Below, in pieces: positions 36,291-44,238 of a stretch of DNA of 64,000 nucleotides; the first letter of the stretch is position 1; each line of letters opens with the position of its first letter. This stretch comes from an uncultured Treponema sp. (GTDB lineage: Bacteria; Spirochaetota; Spirochaetia; Treponematales; Treponemataceae). Under the pieces are notes generated by a model. It worked only from the letters and a program-made list of their open reading frames with translations, searched no databases and was not told the origin of the DNA. Location: positions 17,304-81,303 of the forward strand of contig CASGDA010000010.1 in the NCBI GenBank assembly GCA_949300145.1. The letters are read 5' to 3'. The position numbers were made by a program, and so were the translations under genes.

Positions 36291-37313
36291 TCACCGTATT
36301 GATATTTCCTCCAGATATTTTTCAATTCGGCGCATCATATGAAAAAAAGAAAATTTATCGTAATCATAACTTACTGCCTTTCGATTTTTTACAAAATCAA
36401 TCTGTATTTCTTCCGGCTTACTAAAAACCTGTATACATTCAGGATTATAAAAGTCCTCATTTTTTATATTTATACAATCCGTAAGCAGTTTTTTATTATA
36501 TGTCACTGCTTCACACGCACGCAATGTTATTGCGGTCGAATCTTCCTGAATAATTTCCAAGATACAGTTTGATTTCATGACATGGGCAATATATTCACTG
36601 TAAGGAATCTGACAATGTAAAACAGTAACACCATTATTTATATACAGTTCCAAAGCTTCAGCCAATCTATCATCCAGTGGAATACCATAAAGCATGAAAT
36701 CGCATACAAGTCCAAAATCCTTGCATTTTTTCAATACAGATAAAATCCTGGGCAGTCTGTTCTTTACATTGCCAATATAAACAATATCTGAAGGTTTAAT
36801 CATATCTAAAGATTGTGCGGGTGGAATAATCTTTGAATAAGGGACAGCCAAGTATTTAAAGTTATATTTTTCACAATCTGTTTTTTCATAACTCATTATT
36901 AACTGAAAATCTTTATAAATTTTGTTTAAATCGATATTATGATTTGACACCAAATCAGTAAAAAAACAACAGCAAACACAATTTTGATATCTCTTATAAA
37001 TAAAATCAGTGATCAAACTGCCGAAATGTTCATAATATCTTGCATTTATAATAAAGCAGCAACAATTTTCAGAATCTGGAGGTATGTTTTCTAAAAACTG
37101 AAAGAACCTGTTTCCCCATATACTTTTAAATGGCAGGGAAATAATTTTGTTTAATTTATGGGAAAAATGAATTTTCCGCAATAACTCCAATAAAGGACTC
37201 TTTTGTTTTTTATCAGATGCTTCAATAAATTTTACATTCGGATATAAATTTAAAGGTTCAAAAATCACGTTGAATTCATTTTTAAGCGCTATATAAACAT
37301 ACTGGTATGTCAT
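36291..37313 (-). CDS. Probable GT-B-like glycosyltransferase
   Basis: No family is firmly recognised. The second half has GT-B-like features: MIKPSDIVYIGNVKNRLPRI, FMLYGIPLDDRLAEALEL, QIPYSEYIAHVMKSNCILEI and ITLRACEAVTYNKKLLTDC, the last resembling the donor-site Glu motif. A cysteine-rich stretch (NCVCCCFF) is unusual. It lies between the AAA ATPase gene, which it overlaps by 4 bases, and the GT2 gene, which starts 12 bases after it. AT-rich like its neighbours. Confidence 0.55.
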   Translation of the reverse strand: MTYQYVYIALKNEFNVIFEPLNLYPNVKFIEASDKKQKSPLLELLRKIHFSHKLNKIISLPFKSIWGNRFFQFLENIPPDSENCCCFIINARYYEHFGSLITDFIYKRYQNCVCCCFFTDLVSNHNIDLNKIYKDFQLIMSYEKTDCEKYNFKYLAVPYSKIIPPAQSLDMIKPSDIVYIGNVKNRLPRILSVLKKCKDFGLVCDFMLYGIPLDDRLAEALELYINNGVTVLHCQIPYSEYIAHVMKSNCILEIIQEDSTAITLRACEAVTYNKKLLTDCINIKNEDFYNPECIQVFSKPEEIQIDFVKNRKAVSYDYDKFSFFHMMRRIEKYLEEISIR

Positions 37314-38719
37314 TCCGCTTCCCCTGTTTTTTCATCTTCCGGGAACTCAGGGACGCCGCCCCACACCCCGTCAAGGTAATTGTCATCGAGCGACTTGTCA
37401 GCCCGCACGCGTTCCTCTTCAAGGCACTTGAGGCTTGTACTGCCGTCACCGTTTACACCGGCAATCCACACCTCATCCCGGCGCACCAGATCCGCCTTGT
37501 TCCCGATGATGTACGTCTCGTGGGTCGTGGTTACAAGCTGCATATCACAGGTTTCCGCCGTCTCAAGGTACTTCTTCACGAAACGCACGACAAGCAGGGG
37601 ATGCAGACAGCGGTTTATTTCGTCTATGACATACACCTTTTTCTTCCTGCTCACAAGCATTTCCAGAAGCTGGAACAGCCGGTGCGTACCGTCGCTTTCC
37701 CGTTCCATGGTGAATTCCACCTCATGCGTGCCGAGCCTATGGACGAATTTGAGTATATAAAAACTGAATGTCCCGTTCTCCCCGAGGTTTATGATGAATA
37801 TGTTGCGCCGGTTGCGGATGACGGACGCATAGGTTCCGCCCGGCGGATCCTTCTTCACCATGGCGTTTACTCCGCCGCCACCATGCTGCCGCTCAACAGC
37901 GGCAAGCATGTCGTTATTCACAATATGCTGCATATGCGTCCCCAGCTCCTGGAAAACACGTTCTTTTGAGACCTCCTCAAGTCTGATGCCCGTGATGCCG
38001 GTGTCGAATTCATTCAGAAGCCGCGCGAATTCATCCTTGCACAGATTGTACTCCAGAAGCGACGTCTCCTGCATGGGCTGGTCAGGAAAGATTATTTCAA
38101 GGGTAAAACGGAACCACAGGTATACGTCCCTCAGAACGCCTGCCTGGGGATTCTGCATGAAAAAGCCGATTGTACCGGAATTGATGCTGTGCAGGAACGG
38201 TTTTCCGCTCATGTCAAAGGAGCGGGAGAGCACTTCAATATCCCTTGTCCTGCCACGGATGGAGTTGTGGAACACATAGGGGGAACCGGCGGCTTCCTTT
38301 GTGAACAGGGCTGTCCTCCTGTTGCCCCTCACCAGCACAAGGGCTTCCTCCGCCACGGTTCCGGTGGACAGGACGACGGAAACCGTATACTCGAAGAGGC
38401 TGCCCTCCGCAACAAAAGATATCCGGAAACAGGAGGGGTGGCCCTCGTTCGCCGGGTCGGAGCGGCACCAGAGTTCCGCCGCCTTTTGCGGGGCCCTGCC
38501 GTGGACAACGAAATTCTTCAGTGTGTCCAGCGCACGTATAAAATTGCTTTTGCCGGCGCCGTTCCTGCCGTAGATTGCGGCGAATTTCAAAAGATCCTTC
38601 GCTGTCTCATCCGTTGTTATCAGGTGTTCCTTTTTTGCCTTCACCCTGCCGCTTTGCATCGAAAACACGGTTTCGGTGTTGAACGACAAAAAATTAGAGA
38701 CTGAAAATGAAACAAGCAC
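37310..38719 (-). CDS. ABC-type AAA ATPase (RloA/AbiL-like)
   Basis: MLVSFSVSNFLSFNTETVFS and IYGRNGAGKSNFIRALDTLK (Walker A) are the SMC/RecF-like start of AAA_15/AAA_21 ATPases. KKKVYVIDEINRCLHPLLVV is Walker B with the following D-loop, and QLVTTTHETYII is the H-loop. This branch includes RloA and AbiL-type phage-defence ATPases, usually with an RloB/TOPRIM partner; no partner follows here. Instead a glycosyltransferase gene overlaps its stop by 4 bases. The start is GTG. A defence role is inferred from family only. Composition is balanced, unlike the AT-rich genes downstream. Confidence 0.75.
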   Translation of the reverse strand: MLVSFSVSNFLSFNTETVFSMQSGRVKAKKEHLITTDETAKDLLKFAAIYGRNGAGKSNFIRALDTLKNFVVHGRAPQKAAELWCRSDPANEGHPSCFRISFVAEGSLFEYTVSVVLSTGTVAEEALVLVRGNRRTALFTKEAAGSPYVFHNSIRGRTRDIEVLSRSFDMSGKPFLHSINSGTIGFFMQNPQAGVLRDVYLWFRFTLEIIFPDQPMQETSLLEYNLCKDEFARLLNEFDTGITGIRLEEVSKERVFQELGTHMQHIVNNDMLAAVERQHGGGGVNAMVKKDPPGGTYASVIRNRRNIFIINLGENGTFSFYILKFVHRLGTHEVEFTMERESDGTHRLFQLLEMLVSRKKKVYVIDEINRCLHPLLVVRFVKKYLETAETCDMQLVTTTHETYIIGNKADLVRRDEVWIAGVNGDGSTSLKCLEEERVRADKSLDDNYLDGVWGGVPEFPEDEKTGEAE

Positions 38720-38854
38720 GTGTATCCGCCTTCTCCATGTTGAATTTACCAGGTAATACCCGCCGCATTCAAACGGTTATTACACAATTTTACCGCAAAT
38801 ATAAAAAAAAATCAATAAAAAGCACAAAAACAGGTGATTTTTTCTCTTATCTTC

Positions 38855-38883
38855 TTGACACGAATCGTCGAGCAGGTTATATT
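38855..38883 (+). promoter_or_regulatory. Promoter of the HU-like gene (gap 38720-39022)
   Basis: -35 TTGACA (38855-38860) and -10 TATATT (38878-38883), spacer 17 bases. The leader to the ATG at 39023 is about 130 bases, contains a near-palindrome (GTAAAACGTCGTGTTTAC) and ends with AAAGGAGG. Apart from this the 303-base gap also must hold the minus-strand promoter of the AAA ATPase, which I could not locate. Confidence 0.75.
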
Positions 38884-39022
38884 GAGAATACGAGGTTTTA
38901 TCGTGTAAAACGTCGTGTTTACAACTGAAATTTTAGCCTAACGGGATGATGAACGATTTTTTCGTTAGAAAATGCAAAACCGTTCCTTCCCCGACGGCAA
39001 TATTTTATAAAGGAGGCCTAAT

Positions 39023-39493
39023 ATGGCTGTTCCATTTAAATCGCGGGGAAGAAAAAATCCCCGCAATCGGAATGCAGCGGAGCGTTTTTATCCTGCTGCA
39101 GCGTATATCGATGAAATCGATATAAACAATATTGCCGAGGACATTGCGCAGAGCACTGCCCTCACCCAGGCGGAGGTTATCGGAGTTCTCAGGAGCTTCC
39201 TCCAGACGGTTCCGCATTACATGCTCATGGGATACAAAGTCCGCCTGGACAGCCTGGGCATTTTCAAAATCGGGCTCAAAACCAGAGCGGGCGGCAGGGA
39301 GAACGCGGAGGATGTCAGCGCGAACGACATTATCGGAATCAGGGTGCTGTACACACCGGATATGATGATCAAGCAGAAGATTGCGAACCCCCGCTTCATC
39401 AGGATTGACATCAGATTCGCCCCGCAGAAAGAACCGCAGTCGGATGAAGCCGATGAAACCGCCGAGCCTGTCACAGAAGAGGCAGGACAGTAA
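39023..39493 (+). CDS. HU-like (HU-HIG type) DNA-binding protein
   Basis: After a basic N-terminal stretch (MAVPFKSRGRKNPRNRN) the protein has an HU/IHF fold: DINNIAEDIAQSTALTQAEV, VIGVLRSFLQTVPHYML, GYKVRLDSLGIFKIGLK, and a basic arm region with MIKQKIANPRFIRIDIRF. The C-terminus is acidic and disordered. It is probably a nucleoid protein of the HU-HIG branch. It has a strong promoter, a perfect ribosome site and its own terminator, suggesting high expression. Confidence 0.85.
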   Translation: MAVPFKSRGRKNPRNRNAAERFYPAAAYIDEIDINNIAEDIAQSTALTQAEVIGVLRSFLQTVPHYMLMGYKVRLDSLGIFKIGLKTRAGGRENAEDVSANDIIGIRVLYTPDMMIKQKIANPRFIRIDIRFAPQKEPQSDEADETAEPVTEEAGQ

Positions 39494-39573
39494 CGCACAA
39501 CGGACGCCCGGTGTGACGGCGGGTGTCCGGGACTGAAACTGTGCAGTCCGAAAAAACATAAACCGCCACAGGA

Positions 39574-39606
39574 GCCTCCCGCAGAGAAGTGCGGGAGGCT
39601 TTTTTT
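39574..39606 (+). terminator. Rho-independent terminator of the HU-like gene
   Basis: A 10-base GC-rich stem (GCCTCCCGCA / TGCGGGAGGC) with a 6-base loop is followed by seven T. Confidence 0.92.
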
Positions 39607-39787
39607 ATCGCATTCTGTCAGCACTTTTATCCCGTTTTATCAGGGGTTTTGCCTCATTTTATCCGGTGTTTTCAGTGGTTTTATCAGGACAAACGTTTTC
39701 CGTTTATCTTGATAAACGTTTTTAAAAGATTTGATAAACGCAACCCGTTTATCAAGATAAACGTCCCGACAAAACCGGATAAAACCG
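39604..39787. repeat. TTTATC/GATAAA repeat array with paired palindromes
   Basis: In this 184-base stretch TTTATC or its complement occurs about eleven times: mostly TTTATC on the left and GATAAA on the right, making a large imperfect inverted repeat. At its centre are two 18-base near-palindromes that are exact complements of each other: CGTTTATCTTGATAAACG (39701-39718) and CGTTTATCAAGATAAACG (39746-39763). Both strands have short open frames here, which look like by-products of the repeat. Together with the terminator this fills the 326-base gap 39494-39819; no gene is supported. Confidence 0.8.
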
Positions 39788-39819
39788 CCCCAAAACCCGG
39801 ATGAAAGGACAGGAATTTC

Positions 39820-41052
39820 TTATTTTCCGGCGCCGATGAATTCGGCATACGTCCGCGGATTCTGTACATCGACTTTTATCCGGCCGCTTTCAGTTTCTAT
39901 ATACAGCGGATAATCCTCTTTTGTATTGCAGACGACAGAGAATGAAAGCGGCGTTAATTCCGCCGGCATTTCGGGAAGTCTGGAAAGTCTCTCGAACAGT
40001 TTCTTTATCCCCTGAGCGTCATCGGATTTTGCATTCTCGGTGCGTTTGCACTCTACCATCTTACAACCGCCGCCGATGACAAGAAAATCAACTTCCGTCT
40101 GGGAGACATCACGGTAATAGTAAAGCTGTTTTTTGCTGTTGTTCAGTTTGTTCGTCTTGCGCAGCTGAGAAAAAACCAGCGTTTCAAAAATGCTCCCGGT
40201 AAAAAGGGAAGTATTCAGATTTTCGTTCCCGACGCCCAGAAGCCAGCAGAGGAGTCCCGTATCATTGAAATACACCTTGGGTGTTTTTACAATCCGTTTG
40301 CCGGAATTCCCCGCCCACGGGCGGAGGAGCGTAATCTGCCCGGAAGTTTCAAGAACACTGACCCATGCCCCGACAGTCTTTGAACTTATTCCCAGATTGT
40401 TAGCCAAATCCGTCATATCAAGCTGACAGGCATTGCGCACGGCAAGGAGCCTGATGAACTGTTCAAATGAACGGAGGTTCGTAACATTCACAAGCTGACG
40501 GACATCCCGCTCAAGATATGTCGCAAGATAACTTGAAAAGAACATATCAAGCGGCATATCCGGTTCCCTCGTAAGTTCAGGGAAGCCGCCCCGGACAATA
40601 AAGGTTTCAAAATCAGCGGGATTTTCCGAAGAAAAACACGGGGCATTTTCATATTCTTCCCAGTCAAGGCCTTCAAGCTCAAGAATCGCCGTCCGACCGG
40701 CAAGACTTTCAGAAAGATTATTCATCAACTCGAATTTCTGACTTCCGGTCAGAACAATCTGTCCCATCCGGTGGCGGTCCCTGTCGATGAATTCCTTCAA
40801 ATAACGGAACATTTTCGGCGCATACTGCACTTCATCAATGATGACCGGAGGCCTGTATTTCTCAAAAAAAACTTCCGGCGATTCATCCGCCAACGCGGCG
40901 GTGCTCGGCAAATCAAGAGTGACATAATTGTAGTCCGGCAGAAGATTCCGCAGCAGGGTTGTTTTTCCCGTCTGGCGCGCCCCGGTAAGCGTTACGCAGG
41001 GAAAATACGAAAGCGCGGTTTTTATTTGCATTTCAAATTTTCTATAAATCAT
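39820..41052 (-). CDS. AAA ATPase with DUF4143 domain
   Basis: Walker A is LTGARQTGKTTLLRNLLPDY and Walker B is PPVIIDEVQYAPKMF, followed by IVLTGSQKFELMNNLSESLA (sensor motif). The C-terminal DUF4143 part has LGISSKTVGAWVSVLETSGQ (winged helix) and a PD-(D/E)xK-like region (YYYRDVSQTEVDFLVIGGG and KMVECKRTE). The family is widespread, often mobile, and its function is unknown. The gene is solitary and flanked by the repeat array and a 188-base gap in which I see no gene. Confidence 0.88.
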   Translation of the reverse strand: MIYRKFEMQIKTALSYFPCVTLTGARQTGKTTLLRNLLPDYNYVTLDLPSTAALADESPEVFFEKYRPPVIIDEVQYAPKMFRYLKEFIDRDRHRMGQIVLTGSQKFELMNNLSESLAGRTAILELEGLDWEEYENAPCFSSENPADFETFIVRGGFPELTREPDMPLDMFFSSYLATYLERDVRQLVNVTNLRSFEQFIRLLAVRNACQLDMTDLANNLGISSKTVGAWVSVLETSGQITLLRPWAGNSGKRIVKTPKVYFNDTGLLCWLLGVGNENLNTSLFTGSIFETLVFSQLRKTNKLNNSKKQLYYYRDVSQTEVDFLVIGGGCKMVECKRTENAKSDDAQGIKKLFERLSRLPEMPAELTPLSFSVVCNTKEDYPLYIETESGRIKVDVQNPRTYAEFIGAGK

Positions 41053-41240
41053 ACTTCAAATAATATGGAATTCAATTTCAGATTTGTCAAGAGATGAAAA
41101 GCATATTTCGTTTGTTTTCCGCAGATTCTGACACAAGCAAACCGGCTGGCGGTATTAAAAAAACGTTCAGTATTCGTGCAGTGCCCGCCGGTTCAGCTTC
41201 TCCCGCTTTTCACGGGAATTCTAGGAAACCGCAAAAATAC

Positions 41241-42929
41241 TTAAAAATTATATTTAACCATATATTCAATCCTTACATTATGCCACCTTGTACTAGATTC
41301 TGTAGAACTGAATAAAGGTCCATTCAATGGATTTATCATTTCCGTATATGACAATCCTCCTTCCATCCTAAGGTTATTCGTGACAAAGAAACCACCTTCT
41401 ATACCAATCGAAATGTTTGCCTCCATATTCAGATGCCGTAAATTATGCTCATCATATTTTGCTAAGAGATATGTATTATCAGGATTCTCTCTATGAAAAA
41501 AAATTCCTCCATATCCTTTTGGGAAAAACAGCAAAAATTTTATATATTGACTGTTCCCGCCATTCGCTAATGCAGAACCAATATATTGTCCTCTATTTGT
41601 ATACCCCTGCGTTATTTGATAATGAAAATTAAAAGCATATAAATTGTTTTCTGCTATTCTTGTAAGAGGCGGTTCAAACCAATTATGTTCAAATAAAATC
41701 TGTCCATATAGTTTATTTTCAATGATTGAAATATTTTTTTTCAACCCTATTGTATATATCGATGTATTAAATGGGTAACGTCGCCACCGTGTAGACGCAA
41801 AATCATCGATTCCCAATTCCCCGTAAATTTCCAATCCCACCTGAGGGAACACCCAGTCAGCTGCCAGAGACATTTTCTGGTCTTCCCCGGCGCCCTGTTC
41901 TCCCACATGGGTATTTTCCGCCATCGGCCAGATATATTTTAGATTAGCCCAATCCCATTTTACAAGACAAACCCTGTTGGCACTCAATGTCAGACCGGGC
42001 AGGAATGACGGGGAATAAGCAAGAGACATCCCATGAATCATGTTGTGGTTGTTGCTGTCATCGTTGTCAAAGTAATCGGATTCGCTGAGGTACCCTGTCC
42101 AGATGCGGCCTTCAATGTCCCCGATGTACCAGCCGAGACCGGGAATGGTGACCGGGGTTTTCCGCAGCCCGATGTCGAATTTGGGGTAACTGGCCGCATT
42201 GTTGGAATGCAGTATGGGATTCAGGTATGCCGGACCAAGCCAGATTGATTGTGTGCCAAAACCTACTGTAAAGGTGTGCCAACTCCAGCGGATTTCCGTG
42301 TCGCCCCAGTCAAAGGTGAAAAAGGGCTTGTCCCCGAAACGCTGGGGGGCGTCAACGCCGACGTTTTTACTGTATCCCCAGAAATAACCGTATTCGCTGT
42401 CGTAGTTGGACGGCATGATGTCAAACGACATATTCTGGCTGAAGCTGAGCTGGGGTTTTATGGTGGCTTCAAAACCGTAGGCTTCAAAGCGGATGCCGCC
42501 GGTAAGGCTGGTGTTGTAGCCCTTCCCCTGCCAGAGGGCGCCGTCGTTCTGGCCGTAGGGGGCGGCGGTGTTAAAGCTGTTGAACCATTCCGGGCCGTAC
42601 ACCTTCATTGTGATGCCCTGGTCGATTCCCCGGGTGAACCAGTTGTCCGCGGGGTTTGCCGCCTGCCACAAAGTGAAGCGGGTTCCCAGGTTGTTTCCCG
42701 CCCACACGTGGTTCCCTTCCGCCGCCCCACCGGTCAGCTTCCATTCCGAATCGGACAGGGTGCGGTAATTCAGGGTGGGACGCTCCGCAAGCCCCTGGAT
42801 GGACAGAAAATCGTAGTATTCCTCTTCCGTGGACTTCAAGGCTTCCTGGGAAGAGACGGGTATGGAAGCAAAAACAGTGAACAAAAAGACAGCTATGAGG
42901 AAGGTTGGCGGAAGGAGGCGGTTTTTCAT
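41241..42929 (-). CDS. Wzi-like capsule-assembly outer-membrane protein
   Basis: A signal peptide (PPTFLIAVFLFTVFASIPVS, cleavage before SQEA) is followed by a long barrel-like sequence. GFGTQSIWLGPAYLNPILHS and NNAASYPKFDIGLRKTPV resemble the Wzi signature in which the barrel binds capsule at the surface. The last strand ends in Phe (MVKYNF), typical of outer-membrane proteins. I set the start at 42929 behind AGGAGAATG. Composition is mosaic: the first ~330 codons are balanced while the final ~190 codons are clearly AT-rich. It is separate from, but near, the polysaccharide locus. Confidence 0.72.
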   Translation of the reverse strand: MKNRLLPPTFLIAVFLFTVFASIPVSSQEALKSTEEEYYDFLSIQGLAERPTLNYRTLSDSEWKLTGGAAEGNHVWAGNNLGTRFTLWQAANPADNWFTRGIDQGITMKVYGPEWFNSFNTAAPYGQNDGALWQGKGYNTSLTGGIRFEAYGFEATIKPQLSFSQNMSFDIMPSNYDSEYGYFWGYSKNVGVDAPQRFGDKPFFTFDWGDTEIRWSWHTFTVGFGTQSIWLGPAYLNPILHSNNAASYPKFDIGLRKTPVTIPGLGWYIGDIEGRIWTGYLSESDYFDNDDSNNHNMIHGMSLAYSPSFLPGLTLSANRVCLVKWDWANLKYIWPMAENTHVGEQGAGEDQKMSLAADWVFPQVGLEIYGELGIDDFASTRWRRYPFNTSIYTIGLKKNISIIENKLYGQILFEHNWFEPPLTRIAENNLYAFNFHYQITQGYTNRGQYIGSALANGGNSQYIKFLLFFPKGYGGIFFHRENPDNTYLLAKYDEHNLRHLNMEANISIGIEGGFFVTNNLRMEGGLSYTEMINPLNGPLFSSTESSTRWHNVRIEYMVKYNF

Positions 42930-42986
42930 AACATTCTCCTGAGAGGGCTTATTGCAGGGTCTGTTGTGACCCCGGCATACGTGCAT

Positions 42987-43015
42987 AGTATAGATGATTT
43001 TTAGCGTATTGTAAA
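42987..43015 (-). promoter_or_regulatory. Promoter of the Wzi-like gene
   Basis: On the minus strand -35 TTTACA (43010-43015) and -10 TATACT (42987-42992) have a 17-base spacer. The leader contains a small hairpin (GGGTC/GACCC). Confidence 0.6.
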
Positions 43016-43046
43016 CAATGGAAAGAGAAACGCGTATATGGAACCA

Positions 43047-44195
43047 TCAGCTGCGGGAAGAACATATCTTCGAAAAGCGGAGGATGGTGTCCATCGTCAG
43101 GGCCAGGTCGCTTTTAGCCCGGGGGCGGGCGGCATGGAAGTCCACGGCAACCCGGTTTATGCTGAATACGGCGGAAACACCCTCACCGTACACAGCCTCA
43201 ATACCGTCCCCTATGTCCCCCACAACGGCGATGACCGGGACTCCGGAACGGACAGCCCGGCGTGCCACCCCGATGACAACCTTGCCCCGGAGACTCTGGG
43301 TGTCAATTTTCCCTTCCCCGGTGAACACGAAATCAGCCTTTTGCAGCAGGGAGTCAAAACCTACGGTGTCCAGGACGGTTTCAATACCCATCTGGAGCCG
43401 GGAACCCAGAAAAACCTTCATGCCGTAACCCATCCCGCCGGCGGCTCCGGCGCCGGGCATGGAGGCGGCGTCCACGCCGAGGGTGGACTGCACCACGGAA
43501 GCAAGGTTGCGCAGACCTGAGTCAAGGAAGCGGACGGTCTGCGCATCGGCGCCCTTCTGGGGACCGAAAATATAAGCCGCGCCGTTCTCGCCGAAAAGCG
43601 GGTTGTCGATGTCACACATGGTCACAAGCTCGGCGGAGGCAAGCCTTCCGTCCACCCCGGACAAATCAATGCGGGCGATGTCCTTCAGGGTTCCGCCGGT
43701 GGGAACAAAGGGTTCCCCGGCTTTGTCCGTGAAAACGGCGCCGAGGGCGGCTGCCGCTCCGCATCCGCCGTCGTTGGTGCAACTGCCGCCCAAACCCATT
43801 ATGATCTTTGAGCATCCGGAATCCAGGGCGCAGCGTATAAGCTCACCGGCGCCGTAGGTTGTGGTGCGGCAGGGATCGGGGGAATCCCCCACAAGGGGCA
43901 GCCCGGCGCAGGCTGCCATCTCGATTACGGCGGTTTTTCCTCCGTCGATAATCCCGTAAAAACTTTTCATGGGGGAACCGAAGGGCCCCTGAACCGTCAC
44001 CTCTCTTTTTTCTCCATTACCCTGGGCGGCCGCCAGGAAAGCGTCCACACTGCCCTCCCCGCCGTCGGCAACGGGAATGGCGGTGACCAGGGCGTCCGGA
44101 TAATGGTCAAGAATCTGCCGCTCCATGATACTGCATATTTCCTGGGAGGACATTGTCCCTTTGAACGAATCGGGTATCAGCAATACATTTTTCAC
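43047..44195 (-). CDS. glxK: Glycerate 2-kinase (GlxK/GarK type)
   Basis: KNVLLIPDSFKGTMSSQEIC, PVADGGEGSVDAFLAA, VIEMAACAGLPLVGDS, TTYGAGELIRCALDSGCSKI and IMGLGGSCTNDGGCGAAAAL are the glycerate kinase I signatures. It phosphorylates D-glycerate with ATP to phosphoglycerate, feeding glycolysis. The start is a GTG at 44195, preceded by AAGGAG; the longer upstream frame is not needed. It is the last gene of cdaR-gntP-glxK. Confidence 0.93.
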   Translation of the reverse strand: MKNVLLIPDSFKGTMSSQEICSIMERQILDHYPDALVTAIPVADGGEGSVDAFLAAAQGNGEKREVTVQGPFGSPMKSFYGIIDGGKTAVIEMAACAGLPLVGDSPDPCRTTTYGAGELIRCALDSGCSKIIMGLGGSCTNDGGCGAAAALGAVFTDKAGEPFVPTGGTLKDIARIDLSGVDGRLASAELVTMCDIDNPLFGENGAAYIFGPQKGADAQTVRFLDSGLRNLASVVQSTLGVDAASMPGAGAAGGMGYGMKVFLGSRLQMGIETVLDTVGFDSLLQKADFVFTGEGKIDTQSLRGKVVIGVARRAVRSGVPVIAVVGDIGDGIEAVYGEGVSAVFSINRVAVDFHAARPRAKSDLALTMDTILRFSKICSSRS

Positions 44196-44238
44196 GGCAG
44201 ACTCCTTTTCATCTGTAGTCCTATCGTCCCAGCTATTT

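Noticed and set aside
39589..39869. Short frames on both strands through the TTTATC array (FILINV/FIKINV-like peptides)
   Set aside because: The peptides arise from the repeated hexamer itself, in both directions, and the plus frame begins within the terminator stem.
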